NCBI GenBank assembly: GCA_030645645.1
Contig: JAUSNC010000013.1
Location: 1-8,031 of the forward strand
DNA length: 8,031 nt
Source of the DNA: Candidatus Parcubacteria bacterium
GTDB taxonomy: Bacteria; Patescibacteriota; Minisyncoccia; Minisyncoccales; UBA6532
Reading direction: 5' to 3'
The notes under the pieces are model-generated. The model was not told where the DNA came from. It made no database searches and saw only the letters and a program-made list of their open reading frames with translations. Position numbers and translations under genes: made by a program. Positions 1 to 4,998 of this stretch are shown piece by piece (the stretch's first letter is position 1; every line of letters begins with the position of its first letter).

Positions 1-266
1 TTTAACGGGTTTTCTTCTTTCATTTTTTCCAATTCTTCCTCTGAAAAAATCATAGTTTCATCCACAACCGTCTTTTGCTGCCAAAAATCAACATGCCCTG
101 TTTTAGGGTCCATTTTTGTTTTTATTATTTGTCCTTTTTCGCCATAGTCTTTTTTATAGGCGGCGGCGTAAGCCTGCTCAATGATTTCAATCACCTTTTC
201 ATAGGGAATGCCTTTTTCTTCGGCAATTTGAGCTATGGCTGATGCGAAATTTTTTATGTCTTCCAT
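1..266 (-). CDS. nusA: Transcription elongation/termination factor NusA, N-terminal part (runs off the left edge)
   Basis: NusA binds RNA polymerase near the RNA exit channel and modulates pausing, termination and antitermination. Only the first 88 codons are in the window, covering most of the N-terminal RNA polymerase-binding domain; the S1 and KH RNA-binding domains would lie beyond position 1. The reading starts MEDIKNFASAIAQIAEEKGI and continues with the NusA-type helix EKVIEIIEQAYAAAYKK. A segment then ends in DFWQQKTVVDE, which aligns with the family pattern of an aromatic strand followed by VVDE. The ATG at 266 is the first start after a 67-bp gap from ruvA and fits the usual NusA N-terminus. 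No Shine-Dalgarno motif precedes it. It has its own promoter (309-337), so it need not depend on ruvA transcription. The usual partners rimP and infB are not in the window; infB could follow to the left. Family assignment is confident from sequence pattern alone. Confidence 0.9.
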   Translation of the reverse strand, partial: MEDIKNFASAIAQIAEEKGIPYEKVIEIIEQAYAAAYKKDYGEKGQIIKTKMDPKTGHVDFWQQKTVVDETMIFSEEELEKMKEENPL

Positions 267-288
267 TTTTTTAAAAATTAAAGCCCGT

Positions 289-311
289 ATTTACCGGACT
301 GTACCGTAAAT
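289..311. promoter_or_regulatory. 23-bp imperfect palindrome over the nusA transcription start (candidate operator or leader hairpin)
   Basis: On the minus strand ATTTAC (311-306) and GTAAAT (294-289) are perfect inverted arms around an 11-base centre. Paired about the central base at 300, 9 of 11 positions match, the inner matches including AC/GT beside the centre. It begins in the last bases of the -10 box and covers the predicted start near 302, where a repressor would block the polymerase. An alternative register gives a bulged RNA hairpin with CGG/CCG pairing. No known operator consensus is recognised, so the binding protein is unknown. Confidence 0.45.
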
Positions 312-337
312 ATATCAAAAGTATTGGACAATGTCAA
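309..337 (-). promoter_or_regulatory. Sigma70-type promoter for nusA
   Basis: Read on the minus strand, a perfect -35 hexamer TTGACA (337-332) is followed by a 17-bp spacer and the -10 hexamer TATATT (314-309), a 5/6 match. An extended -10 TGA precedes it at 317-315. The predicted start is about position 302, giving a 5' leader of roughly 36 nt before the nusA ATG at 266. The -35 box overlaps the ruvA stop codon (336-334). This is the best core promoter I found in the window. Confidence 0.75.
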
Positions 338-900
338 CTTTTCCGGCCAAGGATTTTTAAAGCTGATTTAATTCTTTGATTTACGTCTATTCCCGCTGGA
401 ATTCCGTCTAATGCATTTTTGGCTACTTGAGACGAAAAGCCAAGAGAAACCAGAGCATCTACGGCAGGATCTTTTTCCATACCGGAAGATTTTGATGATT
501 CGCGTATTTTTCCTGTTAATTCCAGAATTATCTTTTGCATTTTCTTCTGTCCTATTCCTTTAATACTGTCAAAAGCTTTTGTTTCTCCTTTTTCAATCAA
601 TTCCTTCATTTTTGCCAAACTTCCGACCGATGAAAAAGATAACGCGGCCTTCGGACCTATGCCTGATATGTCATTAAGGGCCTCAAAAAGTTCAAGCTGG
701 TCCATGGTTAAAAACCCGTAGAGATCCTGCCTGTCTTCTCTTATATATTGATAAGTATATAATTTGAGAGATTCCCCGTTTTCTGGTATTCTATTAAGAG
801 TTTCTTCGGTCAAAAAAACCTTATAACCTACGTTATTTACGTCCAAAATGGCGGAATTAATCCTTTTTACTATTATTTTTCCCTGAAGATATCCGATCAT
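334..900 (-). CDS. ruvA: Holliday junction branch-migration protein RuvA
   Basis: RuvA binds four-way DNA junctions as a tetramer and loads the RuvB motor for branch migration in recombinational repair. At 188 aa it is near the usual 190-205. Domain I (about 1-63) is the OB fold, starting MIGYLQGKI and ending REDRQDLYGF. Glu55 and Asp56 fall at the same numbers as the acidic-pin residues of E. coli RuvA. Domain II carries two helix-hairpin-helix motifs, ISGIGPKAAL (78-87) and IKGIGQKKMQKIILEL (113-128). After a short linker, domain III (about 144-188, AVDALVSLGFSSQVAKNAL) is the RuvB-contacting three-helix module. It starts with ATG at 900, 15 bp from the divergent uvrB ATG, and ends in TGA. 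No Shine-Dalgarno is present; the predicted promoter implies a leaderless mRNA. ruvB and ruvC are not in the window. nusA lies 67 bp downstream on the same strand. Confidence 0.95.
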   Translation of the reverse strand: MIGYLQGKIIVKRINSAILDVNNVGYKVFLTEETLNRIPENGESLKLYTYQYIREDRQDLYGFLTMDQLELFEALNDISGIGPKAALSFSSVGSLAKMKELIEKGETKAFDSIKGIGQKKMQKIILELTGKIRESSKSSGMEKDPAVDALVSLGFSSQVAKNALDGIPAGIDVNQRIKSALKILGRKS

Positions 901-903
901 TAA

Positions 904-909
904 TATATT
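904..909 (+). promoter_or_regulatory. Predicted -10 element of uvrB, overlapping the ruvA -10
   Basis: TATATT (904-909, 5/6 match to TATAAT) lies six bases before the uvrB ATG at 916, mirroring the ruvA arrangement and overlapping the ruvA -10 by three bases. No convincing -35 is present 16-18 bp upstream, so this is the weaker of the two divergent promoters. An activator or alternative start site is possible. Confidence 0.35.
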
Positions 910-935
910 CTATCAATGTTCAAGCTATATTCCAA
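907..935 (-). promoter_or_regulatory. Predicted promoter of ruvA, placing the transcription start at the ATG
   Basis: On the minus strand a -35-like TTGGAA (935-930, 4/6) is followed by exactly 17 bp and the -10 TAGAAT (912-907, 5/6). Six bases separate the -10 from the ruvA ATG at 900, so transcription should start at or next to the start codon and give a leaderless mRNA. The -35 lies inside the first codons of uvrB. Prediction is from consensus only. Confidence 0.5.
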
Positions 936-2607
936 ATTCAAACCTACCGGCGACCAGCCGAAGGCTATAAAGGAAATAACCGAAAATCTGAAAAAGGGAG
1001 TCGGCCATCAGGTTCTTTTGGGCGTGACGGGTTCCGGAAAAACATTCACTATGGCATGTGTTATTGAAAAAATTCAGAAACCGATTTTGATTATTTCCCA
1101 TAATAAGACTTTGGCCGCACAGCTTTATCAGGAATTCAAAGAATTCTTTCCAGAAAACGCAGTCCATTATTTCGTTTCCTATTACGACTACTATCAGCCC
1201 GAGGCCTATATCCCCCAGACAAACACGTATATAGAGAAGGATGCAAAGATTAATCAGCAATTGGACCAGTTGAGACATGCGGCTACCCAGGACTTGCTCA
1301 CAAGAAAAGATGTGATTATAGTGGCTTCGGTTTCTTGCATCTACAATATTGGTTCTCCCGAATCTTATGAAAAAGTATCATTAGAAATAAAAAGAGGGCA
1401 GAAAATAAAGAGAATGGATTTTCTTTCACACCTAGTCAGCCTGCAGTACCAAAGAAACGACCTTGATTTCAAACCGGGAACCTTCAGGATAAGGGGAAAT
1501 CTGGTTGAAATATATCTGGTTACAGGAGAAAGAATAGTGACCGTTGAATTTTCCGGGGAGGAAATTTCCGATCTGACAGAAAAAAAGGCCTTATTAAATA
1601 AGGAGAAAAATATTCAGAGTTTAAAGCTATTCCCTGCCCAATTTTGGGTGGCTCCTAAAGGGAAGCTGAATATAGCACTGGAGAATATAAGACTGGAATT
1701 ACAGGAAAGAGTGAAAGAACTGGAAAAGCAGAATAAGCAGGAAGAAGCAAAAAGGATTTTTCAAAGAACAAATTATGATTTAGAAATGCTGGCTGAAAAC
1801 GGCTATTGCCACGGAGTTGAAAATTATTCACGGCATTTGGAATTCAGAAAACCGTCTTCGTCTCCTTATGCGCTGGTGGATTATTTTTCTTCCGATTTTG
1901 TAACCTTCATTGACGAATCCCACCAGACAATTCCCCAAGTCAAAGCAATGGCGGTGCAAGACAGGGCCAGAAAAGAAATCTTGATAAAGTACGGGTTCCG
2001 CCTGCCTTCTGCCGTAGACAACCGGCCGCTTCGTTTTGAAGAGTTTAATAAAAAAATAAAGCGGGCCGTCTATGTTTCGGCAACTCCGGCGGACTATGAA
2101 AAAAAGAAAGCTTTGAATTCTGTCGTAGAACAGCTGATAAGGCCCACTGGCCTTTTAGAGCCTTCAATAGAAATAAGGTCAACAAAAAATCAGATTAAAA
2201 ATTTAATTAATGAAATTAAATTAAGAAGAGAAAACGGAGAAAGAACATTGGTTGTCACTATCACCAAAAGATTGGCGGAGGATATTTCAGATTATCTGAA
2301 GAATGAGGGAATAAAATCTGCCTGGATGCATTCAGAAGTAAAGACACTGGAAAGGCCGGCTATTCTTGAAGGATTAAGACGGGGAAATTACGATGCCCTC
2401 GTTGGGATTAATTTACTAAGAGAAGGGTTGGATTTGCCTGAAGTCTCTCTTGTGGCGATATTGGATGCGGACAAGGAAGGATTTTTAAGAAATGAAACAA
2501 CTCTTATACAAACAATGGGCCGGGCGGCCAGGCATCCAAAAGGATTGGTAATCCTTTATGCCGATAAAACAACTTTATCAATGAAAAAAGCCGTAAAAGA
2601 AGTGTAA
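916..2607 (+). CDS. uvrB: UvrABC excision nuclease subunit UvrB, helicase core ending at a premature in-frame stop
   Basis: UvrB is the damage-verifying helicase-like subunit of nucleotide excision repair. UvrA loads it onto DNA, and it then recruits UvrC for incision. The 563-aa reading contains the whole catalytic core: Walker A GVTGSGKT (36-43), motif Ia SHNKTLAAQLY (61-71), and the damage-probing beta-hairpin with YYDYYQPEAY (89-98). The UvrA-interacting domain 2 lies near 150-250. Then come DESH (333-336), VSATPADYE (387-394), VGINLLREGLDLPEV (496-510) and QTMGRAAR (532-539). One oddity is MAVQDRARK where the family usually has MYNGDRSRK. Family members are about 650-670 aa. Here TAA (2605-2607) interrupts just before the conserved RRR-K-IQ segment, and the rest of the protein continues in the same frame to 2850. 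Frame and motifs are otherwise intact. The ATG at 916 is the only start after an in-frame TAA at 901, and no Shine-Dalgarno precedes it. The gene is divergent from ruvA. The product may be truncated, a fresh pseudogene, or the result of a base error. Confidence 0.93.
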   Translation: MFKLYSKFKPTGDQPKAIKEITENLKKGVGHQVLLGVTGSGKTFTMACVIEKIQKPILIISHNKTLAAQLYQEFKEFFPENAVHYFVSYYDYYQPEAYIPQTNTYIEKDAKINQQLDQLRHAATQDLLTRKDVIIVASVSCIYNIGSPESYEKVSLEIKRGQKIKRMDFLSHLVSLQYQRNDLDFKPGTFRIRGNLVEIYLVTGERIVTVEFSGEEISDLTEKKALLNKEKNIQSLKLFPAQFWVAPKGKLNIALENIRLELQERVKELEKQNKQEEAKRIFQRTNYDLEMLAENGYCHGVENYSRHLEFRKPSSSPYALVDYFSSDFVTFIDESHQTIPQVKAMAVQDRARKEILIKYGFRLPSAVDNRPLRFEEFNKKIKRAVYVSATPADYEKKKALNSVVEQLIRPTGLLEPSIEIRSTKNQIKNLINEIKLRRENGERTLVVTITKRLAEDISDYLKNEGIKSAWMHSEVKTLERPAILEGLRRGNYDALVGINLLREGLDLPEVSLVAILDADKEGFLRNETTLIQTMGRAARHPKGLVILYADKTTLSMKKAVKEV

Positions 2608-2850
2608 AGAAGAAGGAAAATCCAAGAGGAATATAATAAAAAAAATCATATTATCCCAAAAGCCATAATAAAGGAAATAAGGGAATGGAAACTTGGAAAA
2701 GAAGTAAAACCCCAGGATATATTGAGCTTGATGGAATTAACCGATATAAAAGTTTTGGAAAAGGAAATGAAAAGCGCTGCGAAAACCTTAAATTTTGAAA
2801 AAGCCGCCGAGGTCCGGGATATAATTAAGCAATTAAGAAAAGGAAAATAA
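2608..2850 (+). pseudogene. uvrB: Detached C-terminal part of uvrB with the UvrC-binding UVR motif
   Basis: Directly after the TAA at 2605-2607 the same frame stays open for 80 codons and ends in TAA at 2848-2850. It reads RRRKIQEEYNKK first, the segment that follows the helicase core in full-length UvrB. It ends with a UVR motif, LEKEMKSAAKTLNFEKAAEV followed by RDIIKQL, which in UvrB binds the matching motif of UvrC. Core plus one stop codon plus tail gives 644 positions, close to a normal UvrB, so nothing has been lost apart from the stop. The absence of a second stop or frameshift suggests a very recent mutation, a sequencing or assembly error, or translation past the stop. An internal ATG at 2731 could in principle give a free 39-aa UVR peptide, but no Shine-Dalgarno precedes it. 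Confidence 0.85.
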
Positions 2851-2863
2851 AACTCCTCGGAAA

Positions 2864-2892
2864 TTGATTTAATTTTTAGGCCGTGTTATTGT
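2864..2892 (+). promoter_or_regulatory. Predicted promoter of rpsT
   Basis: In the 75-bp gap between the uvrB tail and rpsT, TTGATT (2864-2869, 4/6) is followed by a 17-bp spacer and TATTGT (2887-2892, 4/6). A TGT extended -10 at 2884-2886 strengthens it. The predicted start is near 2899, giving a leader of about 27 nt without a Shine-Dalgarno motif. No terminator-like hairpin for uvrB is visible in the gap, so read-through from uvrB is also possible. Confidence 0.5.
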
Positions 2893-2925
2893 AGCTTTAA
2901 AGAAAATTAACTGTTATTAAAAATA

Positions 2926-3189
2926 ATGCCAATAACAAAATCTGCAAAAAAAGCTTTAAGACAAAGCTTAAAGCGCAAAGCGGGAAATAAAGTATATAAG
3001 GAAAAAATTAAAAGCCTTTTTAAAGAGGCAAAAATTTTAGTTTCCAAAAAAAAGATTGATGAAGCGAAAAAACTTCTTCCCCAAATCTACCAGGCGTTGG
3101 ATAAAGCGGCGAAAGTTGGGGTCATTAAAAAGAATAATGCTTCAAGAAGAAAAATGAGATTTGCCAACCTTCTGCAGAGATCAAAATAA
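2926..3189 (+). CDS. rpsT: 30S ribosomal protein S20 (bS20)
   Basis: bS20 is a small basic protein that binds 16S rRNA in the body of the 30S subunit and acts early in assembly. The 87-aa product starts MPITKSAKKALRQSLKRKAG, the family's N-terminal basic helix. It continues as a long Lys-rich three-helix bundle and ends with the characteristic LDKAAKVGVIKKNNASRRKM, in which the family's kaa-kGvihkN-asRkKsrl pattern is clear. The length matches the usual 83-90 aa. The ATG at 2926 follows a predicted promoter and a short AT-rich leader with no Shine-Dalgarno motif. Its TAA (3187-3189) touches the stop codon of convergent holA. The rpsT-holA neighbourhood in convergent orientation is also known from Firmicutes such as Bacillus subtilis, which supports both identifications. 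Confidence 0.95.
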   Translation: MPITKSAKKALRQSLKRKAGNKVYKEKIKSLFKEAKILVSKKKIDEAKKLLPQIYQALDKAAKVGVIKKNNASRRKMRFANLLQRSK

Positions 3190-4122
3190 TTATCCGCTTT
3201 CTTCAATAAGGAGATCCAAGGCGGCATCAGCAGCGATAAAACCGGATTTAATATCGCAATCTACCTCAAAAAGACGACGGTAGATTTTTTTTATTTCCAG
3301 GAAACTGAATTTATTAGCCTGTTCGTAGCTTTTTTTAACGACGAACTGATTGAGCTTCGTTATTCTTAGAATATCGTAAAAAGGAGTGCCTTTTTCAATT
3401 AATTCTTTCACCGTTAATATATTTCGCATCTGAAAATTTATCATCGCCAGCAGATAGGCTGGCCTATCGCCTTTTTCCAAATGCTCCATAATCAGTCTTA
3501 GGGCTTTTCCTTTGCTTCTTGAGGCAATAGCATCTATAGTTTGAAAAATTTTAGTTTCAATATTGGCGTCAACATTCTTTTCAACGTCTTTCTTCTCAAT
3601 TTTGCTTCCTTTTTTAAGGGCGGCAAGTTTCTTAATTTCATTTGAGAGCCTCCAAAGATCGCTTCCGACAAAATTAATTAATTCATCCAAAGCATCTTTT
3701 TCAATAATTGCTCCGCTTAGCTCTGTTTCTTTCTTTGTCCAACTGTTCAGTTTTTGTCCTGTCAATAATTCAAACTCCTGCGTTTTGACGTTTTTCTTCA
3801 GATATTTAAAAAGAGAATCTGCCGCAAGGATTTTATCTTCCTCAAAAATGACGAAAGTGTCTTCTGACTCTGCTATTTCTTTTTTATTCTTGAAGAATTC
3901 TTCTTTAAATAATTTACCTGAAAACAAATTGGTTAAAATGATAAGCTTCTTTTCTTTGAACATTGAAGTTGTCGCCACTTCCCGCCAAAAATCTTCAAAT
4001 TCGGCCAATTTTGCATCAAAAAAATTCAATCCGTTTTTGCGGACTTTTTTATAGGCTGCTATTATTTCTTCCAGTTTTTTCCGGCTACGGTAGGTATCCG
4101 GTCCGTAAAGAAAAATTATCAT
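3190..4122 (-). CDS. holA: DNA polymerase III subunit delta (HolA), clamp-loader subunit
   Basis: Delta is the clamp-loader subunit that opens the sliding clamp; it has an AAA+-like fold but does not bind ATP. From the ATG at 4122 the product is 310 aa, starting MIIFLYGPDTYRSRKKLEEI, the strand and helix that open the family's N-terminal domain. Other family signatures are GSDLWRLSNEIKKLA (153-167), KIFQTIDAIASRSKGKAL (191-208), the collar helices with RPAYLLAMINFQMRNILTVK (220-239), and DCDIKSG (288-294). I choose 4122 because this ATG overlaps the mutM stop as ATGA, a typical translational-coupling junction, and it places the hydrophobic first strand at the N-terminus. The upstream ATG at 4134 would add four residues and lie further inside mutM. 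The TAA stop (3192-3190) abuts the rpsT stop. Sequence similarity across this family is low, but context and motifs agree. Confidence 0.9.
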   Translation of the reverse strand: MIIFLYGPDTYRSRKKLEEIIAAYKKVRKNGLNFFDAKLAEFEDFWREVATTSMFKEKKLIILTNLFSGKLFKEEFFKNKKEIAESEDTFVIFEEDKILAADSLFKYLKKNVKTQEFELLTGQKLNSWTKKETELSGAIIEKDALDELINFVGSDLWRLSNEIKKLAALKKGSKIEKKDVEKNVDANIETKIFQTIDAIASRSKGKALRLIMEHLEKGDRPAYLLAMINFQMRNILTVKELIEKGTPFYDILRITKLNQFVVKKSYEQANKFSFLEIKKIYRRLFEVDCDIKSGFIAADAALDLLIEESG

Positions 4123-4994
4123 ATTGGCTGGCATTTAGGGCAGAAATGTGCCGATCTGCCTCCTAATTTTATTCTTTTGATCAATACTCCGCAACGGGAA
4201 CATTTTTCATTCTCCCTACGGTAAACCATCCTGTATCTGTCAAATGCTCCTTTATTCCCTTCAATATTCCTAAAATCTGAAATTGATTCCCCGCCTTCTT
4301 TTATTGCTTTTTTAAGAATTTCTTTCATAAACAGATAAATTTTCCTAAATTCATCTTTTTTAAGACTAGAAACATCTTTCAAGGGATTGATTTTTGCCGC
4401 CCATAGGATTTCATCTGAATAAATATTGCCTATTCCCGCGACAACGGTTTGATCCATCAATACCTGCTTTATTTTCCCTTTTCTTTCGGAAAAAAGCTTT
4501 AGAAATTTCGCAAAGCTGAAGTTTTTTTCCAAAGGTTCAGGGCCTAAATTCCTAATAGATTCATTGTCCTTCATGTTTTTTTCGTTCCATAGTTCAACCT
4601 TGGCGAATTTTCTCATATCAGACAAAGCAAGTTGTTTTCCATCATTAAGCCGAAAAACCAAATGCAGAAATTGATTGGCTGAATCATCTGAAAGAGGCCC
4701 TTTCGTGACGGCTTTCCATTTTTCTCCGGCTTTTTTCCATTTACCAACCAGAAAATGACCAGTCATTTTCTGGTGGACAAGGAGGATTTTCTCTTGGGAC
4801 AAATATATCAGAATATTTTTGCCCCTTCTTTTTACATCAAGTATCTTTTTTCCGATAATTTCTTTTTTGAATCTTTGAAAACCGGGTTTTTTTACAATTT
4901 TGGCGAAATCAGTCCAGACGTCAGTAATTCTTCTGTTTAAAATCCTTTTCTTTAGGCCAGAAACTATTGTTTCAACTTCCGGAAGTTCGGGCAT
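4119..4994 (-). CDS. mutM: Formamidopyrimidine-DNA glycosylase (Fpg/MutM)
   Basis: MutM excises oxidised purines such as 8-oxoguanine and cleaves the abasic site by beta,delta-elimination. The 291-aa protein starts MPELPEVETIV. After Met removal Pro2 is the catalytic nucleophile and Glu3 the acid, as in the whole Fpg family. The conserved lysine of RRGKN is Lys59. HQKMTG corresponds to the usual H-LGMTG loop, and LGPEPL ends the N-terminal domain. The H2TH domain carries KIKQVLMDQTVVAGIGNIYS and DEILW. The C-terminal zinc finger is CSRCG...FCPKCQ with Cys265, Cys268, Cys285 and Cys288, and Arg280 lies in GGRSAHFC. The complete set of catalytic and zinc residues argues for an active enzyme. 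It starts 4 nt after the kinase stop and overlaps holA by 4 nt (ATGA), so it sits in the middle of one transcription unit. No Shine-Dalgarno is present. Confidence 0.96.
   Translation of the reverse strand: MPELPEVETIVSGLKKRILNRRITDVWTDFAKIVKKPGFQRFKKEIIGKKILDVKRRGKNILIYLSQEKILLVHQKMTGHFLVGKWKKAGEKWKAVTKGPLSDDSANQFLHLVFRLNDGKQLALSDMRKFAKVELWNEKNMKDNESIRNLGPEPLEKNFSFAKFLKLFSERKGKIKQVLMDQTVVAGIGNIYSDEILWAAKINPLKDVSSLKKDEFRKIYLFMKEILKKAIKEGGESISDFRNIEGNKGAFDRYRMVYRRENEKCSRCGVLIKRIKLGGRSAHFCPKCQPI
4747..4774. repeat. Perfect 12-bp inverted repeat with a 4-base loop inside mutM
   Basis: The arms ACCAGAAAATGA (4747-4758) and TCATTTTCTGGT (4763-4774) are exact reverse complements around CCAG. In mutM mRNA this is a 12-bp stem with a CUGG loop, spanning the codons for HQKMTGHFLV. 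No U-run follows on either strand, so it is not an intrinsic terminator. A chance 12-bp stem with so short a loop is not expected in 8 kb. Confidence 0.7.
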
Positions 4995-4998
4995 AGTT

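Noticed and set aside
2200..2222. AT-only inverted repeat AATTTAATT/AATTAAATT in uvrB
   Set aside because: Arms made only of A and T are expected by chance in AT-rich coding sequence for Lys, Asn, Ile and Leu.
916..2850. Alternative genetic code explaining the uvrB stop
   Set aside because: TAA ends rpsT, holA, the kinase gene and the uvrB tail, and TGA ends ruvA and mutM, all at family-expected lengths, so no stop codon appears reassigned.
2851..2925. Terminator or riboswitch between the uvrB tail and rpsT
   Set aside because: No stable GC stem followed by a T-run is visible; the gap is explained by a promoter and a short leader.
3453..3468. GATAGGC/GCCTATC inverted repeat in holA
   Set aside because: Only 7-bp arms with a 2-base centre; common by chance and without a U-tract or regulatory position.
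4123..4134. holA start at the ATG at 4134
   Set aside because: It adds only MPAN before the family N-terminus, while the ATG at 4122 forms a clean ATGA overlap with the mutM stop.
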